Below the pieces are notes generated by a model that made no database searches, was not told the origin of the DNA, and was given only the letters and a program-made list of their open reading frames with translations. Shown piece by piece: positions 47,375-55,292 of a stretch of DNA of 64,000 bases (its first letter is position 1; the number at the start of each line of letters is the position of its first letter). This DNA comes from Micromonospora sp. NBC_01699 (lineage in GTDB: Bacteria; Actinomycetota; Actinomycetes; Mycobacteriales; Micromonosporaceae): positions 2,232,001 to 2,296,000 of the forward strand of contig NZ_CP109199.1 in NCBI RefSeq assembly GCF_036250065.1, read 5' to 3'. Position numbers and translations under genes: made by a program.

Positions 47375-48265
47375 ATGGGTCGAATGGCTTGGCGTCCGGT
47401 GGAGCTTGTGGGAAGGGTGTTTTATGGGCGGGATGTGGTTAATCGGGGAGTGTTGACGAAGAATCAGTTGCGTAGTGGGGCTTGGCGGCAGGTGCTGCAC
47501 AATGTGTACGCCGATTCTCGGGTCGAGATATCTCATCGGACTCGGTGTCGGGCGGCCGCCAACTGGTTGTTCCCGCCCGGTTGTCTGCTTGCCGGCCGCT
47601 CCGCGGCGGCGCTGTACGGCGGCGTCTCCCCGGCTGCCGATGCGCCGGTCGAGGTGCTTGTTCGGCCCGAGTCTCGGTTCGGGCCGATGCGGGGAATGTC
47701 TGTCCACGTCGCGACCTGGGATGAACGAGAAGCACACCGGATCGACGGGATTCCGGTCACCGGGATTGAACGGACCTGTTGGGATGTTGCCTGCTGGGCG
47801 GAGCCGGTGGAGGCGGTTGTCGTTCTCGATTCGCTGGCGGCGGCCGGTGCGGTCACCGTTGCGCGGCTGCGCGACTATGCGTTGGCGCATGCCGGCGACC
47901 GAGGCTGGCGGAAGCTGGTCCGCGCGGCGGAACTCCTGGACGGTGGTGCCGGGTCGCCACAGGAGAGCCGGCTGCGGGTCCGGCTGGTGCTGGCCGGGCT
48001 GCCCGTCCCGATCACCCAGTACGTGATCGCCCGGGCGGGACAGTTTCTCGCCCGTGTCGATCTCGCCTGGCCGGATCGCAAGGTGGCCGTGGAGTACGAC
48101 GGCCTTTGGCACAACGACCCGTCCCAGTTCCACCGGGATCGGCAACGACTCAACCAGTTGGTACGGGACGGCTGGATCGTCATCCACGTGACCGCCAAGC
48201 GCCTACGCGAGGACTTCGACGGCATCGTCACTGAAATCCGCGCCGCACTCGGGTCCCGTCGCTGA
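47375..48265 (+). CDS. AbiEi-like / DUF559 endonuclease-type protein
   Basis: A 296-aa protein whose N-terminal part (VVNRGVLTKNQLRSGAWRQVLHNVY) resembles the winged-helix AbiEi antitoxin-type domain. Its C-terminal part (VDLAWPDRKVAVEYDGLWHN) matches DUF559, a Vsr/PD-(D/E)xK-like nuclease fold with D, E and D candidates in this segment. The family is common in actinobacteria and often found near repeats, with unknown function. The start could be the ATG at 47375 or 47384. Two related palindromes flank it. Confidence 0.78.
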   Translation: MGRMAWRPVELVGRVFYGRDVVNRGVLTKNQLRSGAWRQVLHNVYADSRVEISHRTRCRAAANWLFPPGCLLAGRSAAALYGGVSPAADAPVEVLVRPESRFGPMRGMSVHVATWDEREAHRIDGIPVTGIERTCWDVACWAEPVEAVVVLDSLAAAGAVTVARLRDYALAHAGDRGWRKLVRAAELLDGGAGSPQESRLRVRLVLAGLPVPITQYVIARAGQFLARVDLAWPDRKVAVEYDGLWHNDPSQFHRDRQRLNQLVRDGWIVIHVTAKRLREDFDGIVTEIRAALGSRR

Positions 48266-48293
48266 CTCCGCGCTGGCTGCCAGAGGGGACGGA

Positions 48294-48344
48294 TGTAGAG
48301 AAAGAGTGGCTATCCGGGGCCTGGATAGCCACTCTTTCTCTACA
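48294..48344. repeat. 51-bp palindromic repeat, right of the AbiEi/DUF559-like gene
   Basis: Perfect 22-bp arms with a 7-base centre. The arms read TGTAGAGAAAGAGTGG and CTATCC, close to the left palindrome's GTAGAGAATGAGTGG and TTATCC. It lies between two convergent genes. Confidence 0.93.
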
Positions 48345-48385
48345 CGAGTGAGGATCTTGGTGGTGGGGCGGGTGGGGCGGGTGGG

Positions 48386-49078
48386 TTAGGCGGCGGTGGA
48401 CCAGATGGCGCTGAAGGCGACGGCCTCGCCGGCCAGCCAGCGTTCGACCTGTTCGGCTCGGGTGGACGGGTTGCGGCGGTGGGTGACGCCCCGGCGCAGG
48501 TCGACCAGCACCGGCTCGGCGTGCGGGAGCACCTGGTCCATGTGCCGGGCCATCAGGTGCAGGCTGGCCAGCACCAGTTCGTCGCTCGGCGGTGTCTCGT
48601 CGAAGTGCAGCCGGACCGCTTCGGCGTGACCGTCGGCGAACCGCAGGCCGAGGTGTGGGTTGATCTTGACGGGTAGCCCGCCGAGCAGGCCGAGCGCGTC
48701 GTGCGTCTGCGCCAACTCGATCGAGCGCGGGTCGCCGAGCGAGTTGAGGTACGCCAGCGCGCCCGGCACCAGCGCCTGGTAGAGCGGGCGCCAGCGGGGC
48801 TTGACCAGATCGGGAACCTGGTTCAGGTGGGTGCCGCCGGTGTGGAACGCCAGGTCGGCCTTGAGCGCCTTGACGAACTGACCGTGCGGGTTGAAGCCGG
48901 AGCGGCTGGCCCGCTGCTTGCGCAGCCCGCCGACGAAGTTCGCCTTCGCCGGGCCGGTGCGGTCAACGTAACGGGAGAAGGCGAGCAGGGTCGCGTAGGG
49001 CAGGACAGGGGCGGCGGGCTGGGTGGCGGCGGCGGGCGCGGTGGTTGCGGTTGGCGCACTGGAGGCGGGCGCAGTCAC
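48386..49078 (-). CDS. Hypothetical protein, 230 aa
   Basis: A soluble protein with a 25-residue Ala/Thr/Pro-rich N-terminal tail, then a globular region with PYATLLAFSRYVDRTG, NPHGQFVKALKADLAFHTGG and LGLRFADGHAEAVRLHFDETPPSDELV. I do not recognise the family. The GTG start has GGGAGGA upstream, and TAGAAT nearby may be a promoter element. It is convergent with the AbiEi/DUF559-like gene. Confidence 0.7.
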   Translation of the reverse strand: MTAPASSAPTATTAPAAATQPAAPVLPYATLLAFSRYVDRTGPAKANFVGGLRKQRASRSGFNPHGQFVKALKADLAFHTGGTHLNQVPDLVKPRWRPLYQALVPGALAYLNSLGDPRSIELAQTHDALGLLGGLPVKINPHLGLRFADGHAEAVRLHFDETPPSDELVLASLHLMARHMDQVLPHAEPVLVDLRRGVTHRRNPSTRAEQVERWLAGEAVAFSAIWSTAA

Positions 49079-49155
49079 GGCTGTCCTCCCAGGTCAGGAG
49101 CTGGATTAGTACACCCATTCTAATTGATCGGCACCGCTCCGCCCAGCCGAAAACG

Positions 49156-49193
49156 GCCGTACCGGACAGCGAAATATTGCTGTCCGGTACGGC
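49156..49193 (-). terminator. Terminator-like hairpin downstream of the DHFR remnant
   Basis: Perfect 15-bp arms (GCCGTACCGGACAGC) with an 8-base AT-rich loop. On the minus strand the stem is followed by CGTTTT, as in an intrinsic terminator for the arsR operon. Confidence 0.7.
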
Positions 49194-49257
49194 GAGATTT
49201 GCCGCGTCCGCCCGAACCTTGCGAGTGTCCGGTTACCGAAGGACGCCGCGCGTGCGC

Positions 49258-49401
49258 CTACCGCTCCCGGACGGCGTAGGTCAGGTGTGTCACCCTCGGG
49301 GAGGGCTCCGCGCACTGCTGCCCCATCAGGTCCCCGAGGGACTCGGGCGCGATGAACCCGTCCAGCGACATCGACACGCTGAAGAACACCTTCCCGGCCA
49401 T
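49258..49401 (-). pseudogene. Dihydrofolate-reductase-family gene with internal deletion
   Basis: A 47-codon frame that starts with a DHFR/RibD-family N-terminus (KVFFSVSMSLDGFIAPE). After LGDLMGQQ it jumps to a typical C-terminal end (PRVTHLTYAVRER) of the same family. Full-length members have about 180-200 residues, so the middle is missing without a frameshift. It overlaps the SRPBCC stop (TGATG), showing that it was the third gene of an arsR-SRPBCC-DHFR operon. It should be non-functional. Confidence 0.75.
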
Positions 49402-49907
49402 CAGCCCCCAGCTCCCCTTCGAACGATCTCGGTGACGTAGGCAGCCAGGTTGCTCAGGGTCTGCTGGCCGCCCTCGATCGCGTGGTACTTCTCGACCGCC
49501 TCGTCGCGCAGCTGCCTGGTGGGGAACACCGTGCGCATCTCGATCCGGGTCGCCGCGCCGTCGAGCGCGAACGTCAGGACCGACTCGAAGGCGTTCGGGT
49601 CGCCGCGGGACTCACCGTGGCGCAGCGCGATCCGCTCCGGCGGGGCGATCTCGGTCCAGGAGATCCACTCCTGGTAGTCCGTCCCGTCCGGTCCGTGCAT
49701 CACGAAGTCCCACTCCCCGCCGACGCGGAACTCGAACGCCCGCGTGGTGGTGGTGAACCCCTCCGGTCCCCACCATCGCGACAGGTGCCGGACCTCGGTG
49801 AACGCCTCGAACACCAGCTCCCGTTGCGCGTCAATGAGCCGGGAGATCACGATCTCGCGGTCGGCCGTCGCTGACCGCGCCGGCGCGTCCCGTCCTGTCG
49901 TTGCCAT
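49401..49907 (-). CDS. SRPBCC (AHSA1-like) domain protein
   Basis: A 168-aa START-fold ligand-binding protein. Typical AHSA1 features are the start ISRLIDAQRELVFEAFTEVRHLSRWWGPEGF, a central VGGEWDFVMHGPDG, and the long C-terminal helix with GGQQTLSNLAAYV. It is preceded after three bases by its ArsR regulator, the usual arsR-SRPBCC pair. Its ligand is unknown. Confidence 0.88.
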   Translation of the reverse strand: MATTGRDAPARSATADREIVISRLIDAQRELVFEAFTEVRHLSRWWGPEGFTTTTRAFEFRVGGEWDFVMHGPDGTDYQEWISWTEIAPPERIALRHGESRGDPNAFESVLTFALDGAATRIEMRTVFPTRQLRDEAVEKYHAIEGGQQTLSNLAAYVTEIVRRGAGG

Positions 49908-49910
49908 CGG

Positions 49911-50252
49911 TCACTCCTCCTGCCTTGCCTGCTTGAGGTCCTGCACATACGCGTCCAGCCGGTCGAAGCTCTCGTTCCAGAACCGCTCGAACCCGCCGGT
50001 CCACTCGTGGATCGGTCGCAGCCCGCGGGCGTCGAGGCCGTACAGGCGCTGCTTGCCCGCCCTGCGGTCCCGCACCAGCCCGACCTCCCGGAGCACCCGC
50101 AGGTGTTTGGACGCCCCCGGCTGGGTCATCCCCAGCTCCTGGGCCAGTTCGGTCACCGGCCGCTCACCCGCCCGCAGCAGTGACAGGATCTCCCGGCGCT
50201 GCGGCTCGGCGATCGCGTTGAAGACGTCCGACGTCGTCGCTGCTCGTGCCAT
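49911..50252 (-). CDS. ArsR-family repressor
   Basis: A 113-aa winged-helix repressor with the HTH VTELAQELGMTQPGASKHLRVL. There are no ArsR metal-site Cys residues, so it is likely a non-metal-sensing member of the type coupled to SRPBCC genes. A promoter with -10 TATGAT and -35 TTGACG is placed so that transcription would start at the ATG at 50252 or one base upstream, making the mRNA leaderless; a GTG/ATG at 50264 would lie inside the -10 region. A dyad lies between the two hexamers. Confidence 0.9.
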   Translation of the reverse strand: MARAATTSDVFNAIAEPQRREILSLLRAGERPVTELAQELGMTQPGASKHLRVLREVGLVRDRRAGKQRLYGLDARGLRPIHEWTGGFERFWNESFDRLDAYVQDLKQARQEE

Positions 50253-50259
50253 GAGCGCC

Positions 50260-50287
50260 ATCATATGCCGTTATCGGTATACGTCAA
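50260..50287 (-). promoter_or_regulatory. arsR promoter with dyad operator in the spacer
   Basis: TTGACG (50287-50282) and TATGAT (50265-50260) are separated by 16 bp. The spacer carries the near-perfect dyad TATACCG-N4-CGGCATA (plus-strand TATGCCGTTATCGGTATA, 50264-50281), well placed for ArsR to block polymerase. Confidence 0.75.
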
Positions 50288-50340
50288 GCCAGACGAATCA
50301 GAGGCGCCCGGACCTCGTTGGCTCAGCCCAGCGCGGGCGG

Positions 50341-52842
50341 CTAGAGCTGGCCGACCTCGGTCACCCGGACGACCGCCGCGCCGGCCTCGTCGGAGGCGGC
50401 CAGGTCGATCTCCGCGCTGATGCCCCAGTCGTGGTCGCCGTTCGGGTCGTCGAAGATCTGCCGGACCGTCCATTTGTCCCGCTGCTGGTCGAGCAGGAGC
50501 AACGCCGGGCCGCGCGCCGCCGGACCGGTGCCGATCTCGTCGTACGCCTCGAAGTAGGGCTCCAGCGCGTCGGCCCAGTCGTCACCGGTCCAGCCGAACT
50601 CGGCGTCCAACTCGCCCAGCTCGTCGTAGCGGCGCAGGGCGGCCAGTTCGACCCGGCGGAACATCGCGTTGCGTACGAGCACCCGGAACGCGCGCAGGTT
50701 GCCGGTGACGGCCGGCGGGCGCAGGTCGACCACCTGCTCGACGCCCTCCTCGGTCGGGTTGCGCAGCCGCTCCCACTCGTCGATCAGGCTGGAGTCGACC
50801 TGGCGGACCAGCTCGCCCAGCCACTCGATGAGGTCGATCAGCTCCTCGGTCTTGGCGTCCTCGGGCACGGTCTGTTTGACCGCCTTGTACGCGTCGGCCA
50901 GGTAGCGCAGGACCAGCCCCTCGGAGCGGGACAGCCCGTAGAAGGCGACGTACTCGACGAAGGTCATCGCGCGCTCGTACATGTCCCGGACGACGGCCTT
51001 CGGGGCGAGCTGGTGGTCGGCGACCCACGGATGGCCCTGCCGGTACATCTCGTACGCGGCGTCGAGCAGTTCGGCCAGCGGCTTGGGGTGGGTGACGTCG
51101 TTGAGCAGCTCCATCCGGGCCTCGTACTCGATGCCGTCGGCCTTCATCTGCTGGACTGCCTCGCCGCGCGCCTTGAACTGCTGGGCGGAGAGAATCTGGC
51201 GCGGGTCGTCCAGGGTCGCCTCGATGACCGACAGGGCGTCGAGCGGGTACGTCGGCGACTCCGTGTCCAGCAGCTCGATCGCGGCCAGCGCGAACGGCGA
51301 CAGCGGCTGGTTGAGCGCGAAGTCGAACTGGAGGTCGACGGTCAGCCGGACCCGCCGGCCGGACGCGTCCGGCTCGTCGAGTTGTTCGACCACGCCACCG
51401 GCGAGCAGCGCCCGGTAGATGGCGATCGCCCGGCGGATGTGCTTGCGCTGGGCGGCCTTCTCCTCGTGGTTGTCGGTGAGCAGGTGCCGCATGGCGGCGA
51501 ACGCGTCACCGGGCCGGCTGATCACGTTGAGCAGCATCGAGTGGCTGACGTGGAAGCTGGAGGTGAGCGTTTCCGGCTCGGCCTCGATCAGCCGCTCGTA
51601 CGTCGGCTGGCCCCAGCCGATCGAGCCCTCCGGTGGCTTCTTGCGGACCACCTTGCGCCGCTTCTTCGGGTCGTCGCCCGCCTTGGCGAGGGCCTTCTCG
51701 TTCTCGATCACGTGCTCGGGGGCCTGCACCACCACCCGGCCCATGGTGTCGAACCCGGCCCGACCGGCCCGCCCGGCGATCTGGTGGAACTCGCGCGCCT
51801 TGAGCAGCCTGGTCCGTATGCCGTCGTATTTCGACAGGGCGGTGAACAGCACGGTCCGGATCGGCACGTTGATGCCGACGCCGAGGGTGTCCGTACCGCA
51901 GATGACCTTGAGTAGTCCGGCCTGGGCCAGCGTCTCCACCAGTCGGCGGTACTTCGGCAGCATGCCCGCGTGGTGTACGCCGATGCCGTGCCGGACCAGC
52001 CGGGACAGCGTACGGCCGAAGCCGGCGGTGAACCGGAAGTTGCCGATCGCCTCGGCGATGGCGTCCTTCTCGGCCCGGGTGGAGATGTTGATGCTCATCA
52101 GCGCCTGGGCTCGTTCCAGGGCCGCCGCCTGGGTGAAGTGCACGACGTAGACCGGCGCCTGGTGGGTGGTGAGCAGCTCTTCGAGCGTCTCGTGCATCGG
52201 CGTGGTCACGTACGAGAAAAGCAGTGGCACCGGCCGTTCGGCGTTCTTGACCACGGCGGTGTCCCGCCCGGTACGCCGAGACAGGTCATCGGTGAACCGG
52301 CTGACATCGCCCAGCGTGGCCGACATCAGCACAAACTGCGCCTGGGGCAGCTCGATCAGCGGCACCTGCCAGGCCCAGCCCCGGTCCGGCTCGGCGTAGA
52401 AGTGGAACTCGTCCATGATCACGAGTCCGACGTCGGCCTGGTCGCCGTCGCGCAGCGCGATGTTGGCGAGGATCTCGGCGGTGCAGCAGATGATCGGCGC
52501 GTCCTCGTTGACGCTGGCGTCGCCGGTGAGCATGCCGACGTTCTCCGCGCCGAAGACGTCGCAGAGGGCGAAGAACTTCTCCGACACCAGCGCCTTGATC
52601 GGGGCGGTGTAGAAGCTGACCCGGTCACCGGCGAGGGCGGCGAAGTGGGCACCGGTCGCCACCAGGCTCTTACCGGAGCCGGTCGGGGTGCTCAGGATGA
52701 CGTTGGCGCCCGAGACGATCTCGATCAGCGCCTCTTCCTGATGGGGGTAGAGGGTGAGCCCCTGATCCTTGGCCCAGTTGGCGAAGGCGTCGAAGAGCAG
52801 GTCTGGGTCGGGGCTGCCCGGCAGCTGATCGGTGAGCGTCAT
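50341..52842 (-). CDS. DEAD/DEAH-box helicase with DUF3516 C-terminus
   Basis: An 833-aa Ski2-like superfamily 2 helicase. Walker A is STPTGSGKSLV, the DExH box VIMDEFHFY, motif III MSATLGD, and motif VI QIAGRAGRAGFD. The C-terminal half fits DUF3516, found fused to such helicases in actinobacteria. It probably acts on RNA, but its substrate is unknown. It lies between trmB and the arsR operon. Confidence 0.9.
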   Translation of the reverse strand: MTLTDQLPGSPDPDLLFDAFANWAKDQGLTLYPHQEEALIEIVSGANVILSTPTGSGKSLVATGAHFAALAGDRVSFYTAPIKALVSEKFFALCDVFGAENVGMLTGDASVNEDAPIICCTAEILANIALRDGDQADVGLVIMDEFHFYAEPDRGWAWQVPLIELPQAQFVLMSATLGDVSRFTDDLSRRTGRDTAVVKNAERPVPLLFSYVTTPMHETLEELLTTHQAPVYVVHFTQAAALERAQALMSINISTRAEKDAIAEAIGNFRFTAGFGRTLSRLVRHGIGVHHAGMLPKYRRLVETLAQAGLLKVICGTDTLGVGINVPIRTVLFTALSKYDGIRTRLLKAREFHQIAGRAGRAGFDTMGRVVVQAPEHVIENEKALAKAGDDPKKRRKVVRKKPPEGSIGWGQPTYERLIEAEPETLTSSFHVSHSMLLNVISRPGDAFAAMRHLLTDNHEEKAAQRKHIRRAIAIYRALLAGGVVEQLDEPDASGRRVRLTVDLQFDFALNQPLSPFALAAIELLDTESPTYPLDALSVIEATLDDPRQILSAQQFKARGEAVQQMKADGIEYEARMELLNDVTHPKPLAELLDAAYEMYRQGHPWVADHQLAPKAVVRDMYERAMTFVEYVAFYGLSRSEGLVLRYLADAYKAVKQTVPEDAKTEELIDLIEWLGELVRQVDSSLIDEWERLRNPTEEGVEQVVDLRPPAVTGNLRAFRVLVRNAMFRRVELAALRRYDELGELDAEFGWTGDDWADALEPYFEAYDEIGTGPAARGPALLLLDQQRDKWTVRQIFDDPNGDHDWGISAEIDLAASDEAGAAVVRVTEVGQL

Positions 52843-52910
52843 GGCCGGTCAATCGTGCCTGGATCACCCCGCCAACGCCAATCCACCTCCTGTCCACCCC
52901 CTGGGTGCTC

Positions 52911-52942
52911 AGCGGCGGGATCAGCGGCGGGATCAGCGGCGG
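52911..52942. repeat. 12-bp tandem repeat AGCGGCGGGATC at the trmB end
   Basis: Two full copies (52911-52934) and an 8-base partial one overlap the trmB stop codon. On the minus strand each copy repeats an in-frame TGA. Confidence 0.8.
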
Positions 52943-53652
52943 CGGAAGATCAGGTCGAAGATCGGGCGGCCGGCGGCCAGCGCACGCCGTTCGAACTTGG
53001 TCACCGGGCGGTGCTCGGGCCGGGGCGCGTACCCGGCGTACGCGTTGACCAGGGCGGGTTCGTCGGTGAGCGTCTGGCGCATCTGCTGGGCGTACTCGGG
53101 CCAGTCGGTGGCGCAGTGCAGGGTTCCGCCGGCAACGAGCCGGGAGCAGAGCAGCTCGACGTGGGCCGGCTGGACCAGCCGGCGCTTGTGGTGCCGCGCC
53201 TTCGGCCACGGGTCGGGGAAGAAGACGTGCACCGCGTCCAGGCTCGCCTCGGGCAGGCAGTGCAGCAGCTCGATCGCATCGCCCCGGGCCACCCGTACGT
53301 TGGTCAGCGCGCGACGTTCGGTGACCGCCAGCAGGTTCGCGATTCCCGGCGTGTGCACCTCGACCGCGAGATAGTCTCGGCCAGAGTCGGCGGCCGCCAT
53401 CGTCACGGTGGCGTCGCCCATTCCGGAGCCGATCTCCAGCACCACCGGGGCCCGGCGACCGAACAGGGTGGACAGATCCACCTGCACCTCGGGTGGGTCC
53501 GGCACCATCAGTCCCCAACTGGGCCAGAGCCGGTCCAGCGCGTCGAGATGCCGCCCGCTGAGTCGACCCCGGCGGGGATGGAAGGTGCGGATCCCGACGA
53601 CCTGCCGTGCGGGCACGGTGGTGTCGGTCGGGGGGTGGTCGGTGGAGGTCAC
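52933..53652 (-). CDS. trmB: tRNA (guanine-N7)-methyltransferase
   Basis: A 239-aa SAM-dependent enzyme that makes m7G46 in tRNA. The SAM motif is VVLEIGSGMGDATVTMA. The active-site and substrate segments DAVHVFFPDPWPKARHHKRRL and ATDWPEYAQQM are characteristic. A 40-residue polar N-terminal extension is usual in actinobacteria. The GTG start is used; the C-terminus ends in RRR just before the tandem repeat. Confidence 0.95.
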   Translation of the reverse strand: MTSTDHPPTDTTVPARQVVGIRTFHPRRGRLSGRHLDALDRLWPSWGLMVPDPPEVQVDLSTLFGRRAPVVLEIGSGMGDATVTMAAADSGRDYLAVEVHTPGIANLLAVTERRALTNVRVARGDAIELLHCLPEASLDAVHVFFPDPWPKARHHKRRLVQPAHVELLCSRLVAGGTLHCATDWPEYAQQMRQTLTDEPALVNAYAGYAPRPEHRPVTKFERRALAAGRPIFDLIFRRR

Positions 53653-53782
53653 AGGAATGTGAGCCTACGCGATCAGCGAGAGCGAACGCGTGTGCTCGTC
53701 GTCACGCAATGAGAGAATCTTTTCCGTACGGCAGGCCAGGTGCTGCCCGCCAGGTGCTGCCCGACGGGTGCCGGGAGGTGTC

Positions 53783-54313
53783 ATGGCGACTCCACATCGA
53801 CGTGCTGGCGCGCTGCTCGCCGCCACCCTCGCCCTCTCCGGCGTCCTGCTCGTGCCGTCCCCGGCCCTGGCCGGTGACATCTACGTGCAGCTCAGCCCGA
53901 GCACCGTCGAGGCCGGCTACCTGGTCGGCATCCGGGCCAGTTGCAGTGACAACACCATGCCGGCCACGGTCGAGTCGGCGGGCTTCGGCACCGTCACCGC
54001 CCAGCCGCAGGACGGCCTGTTGACCGCGGCCGCGCTGGTGCCGGAGGGCACCGATGCCGGCACGTTCCGGGTCAAACTCAACTGCCCGGACGGCCGCAAC
54101 GCCTCGACCATGCTGAACGTGGTGGCGGCCGGTCGGCCCAAGCGCGGCCCGGCGACCGGTTTCGGCGGTTCCGCCGGCCCGGACGCCGGCACGCTGCTGC
54201 TCGGCGGCGGGCTCGCGGTCACCCTGATCGGCGGCGTACTCGGCCTGGTCGCGCTGCGCCGCCGGTCCGGGGCCGTGCCGTCCGCACCGGTCCGTCGCCA
54301 GCACAACCCCTGA
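53783..54313 (+). CDS. Secreted protein with sortase-like sorting signal
   Basis: A 176-aa exported protein. A signal peptide (ALLAATLALSGVLLVPSPALA) precedes a small domain with two Cys (RASCSDN, KLNCPDG) that may be beta-rich. The C-terminus has GPATG (residues 122-126), a Gly-rich membrane segment (AVTLIGGVLGLVAL) and RRR, which looks like a variant of the LPxTG sorting signal. The class F sortase gene follows after 11 bases. GGGAGG precedes the ATG. Confidence 0.8.
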   Translation: MATPHRRAGALLAATLALSGVLLVPSPALAGDIYVQLSPSTVEAGYLVGIRASCSDNTMPATVESAGFGTVTAQPQDGLLTAAALVPEGTDAGTFRVKLNCPDGRNASTMLNVVAAGRPKRGPATGFGGSAGPDAGTLLLGGGLAVTLIGGVLGLVALRRRSGAVPSAPVRRQHNP

Positions 54314-54324
54314 TCGGTACGCCG

Positions 54325-55182
54325 ATGGCCCGCCCGTCCTCCGCCGGCCGCCCGGCCAACCCGTCCCGGTCGACCAACCAGTCCCGCTCGGGCGCTGGTC
54401 AGCCCCGGTCCACCGGGGCACCGTCCCGCCCGGCGGACCAGTCCTGGTGGACGTCGGACCACACCCGTCCGACCACCGCTCGCCGCCCCGGCCCGGCCCC
54501 GGCCCCGGCCCGTACGGTCGCCCAGCCGGCGCCCCGACCCCGGCCCGGTCGCTCGGAGAAGCCCAGCCGCCGCCGCTGGATCGGGCCGCTGGCGGTGGTC
54601 CTCGTGCTGGTCGGCGTCTTCGCCACCGGTGCCGGGCTCGGGCAGTCCGGCGGCAGCCTCTGGGCCACCCTGCTGAGCCGATCGGACCGACCGCCGCCGC
54701 TGGACTTCCCGGTGCTGGAGCCGAGTCCACCGATCAAGGTGGAGATCGACTCGATAGACGTACGGGCGCCGGTGCACCGGGTCGGGCTCGCCGACGACGG
54801 TTCGATCGCCGTACCGGCGCTGGACAAACACAACGAGACCGGCTGGTACGAGCGCGGCCCCACGCCGGGGCAGTTCGGCCCGGCGATCATCGTCGGTCAC
54901 GCGGACACCCGCGACGGCCCCTCGGTCTTCCACGACCTGTCCAAGCTCCGCCCCGGCGCCCGGATCAGGGTGACCCGCGAGGACCGTTCGGTAGCCATCT
55001 TCGAGGTCAACTCGGTCGAGCACTTCGACAAGGCCAAGCTCCCGGATGACCGACTCTACGGCTCGTACGAGCGCCCGGCGCTGCGCCTGATCACCTGCGG
55101 CGGCCAATGGATCGGCGGCAGCATCGGGTACGCGGACAACATCGTCGCCTTCGCCTCCCTGGTCGACTCCCGCGACGCCTGA
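54325..55182 (+). CDS. Class F sortase
   Basis: A 285-aa membrane-anchored transpeptidase. It has a long Pro/Arg/Ser-rich cytoplasmic N-terminus, then one helix (PLAVVLVLVGVFATGAGLG) and the sortase beta-barrel. Catalytic residues are H192 in IIVGHADT and C258 in LRLITCGG. The catalytic Arg often seen after the Cys is not obvious; the segment here is YADNIVAF and the only later Arg is R283. The upstream gene is the likely substrate. Confidence 0.88.
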   Translation: MARPSSAGRPANPSRSTNQSRSGAGQPRSTGAPSRPADQSWWTSDHTRPTTARRPGPAPAPARTVAQPAPRPRPGRSEKPSRRRWIGPLAVVLVLVGVFATGAGLGQSGGSLWATLLSRSDRPPPLDFPVLEPSPPIKVEIDSIDVRAPVHRVGLADDGSIAVPALDKHNETGWYERGPTPGQFGPAIIVGHADTRDGPSVFHDLSKLRPGARIRVTREDRSVAIFEVNSVEHFDKAKLPDDRLYGSYERPALRLITCGGQWIGGSIGYADNIVAFASLVDSRDA

Positions 55183-55292
55183 CCCCCGACCGCCGTTCAC
55201 CCACCCGGTGGATTCAACCCGTGATGAGAAACGGATTCGCGTGGTCGGCGAGGAGGATCGAGGCGGGATCATCCTCTAGAAATGGGGCAGCC

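Noticed and set aside
52911-52942. AGCGGCGGGATC units as an array or attachment site
   Set aside because: Only two full 12-bp copies at a gene end; simple tandem duplication explains it.
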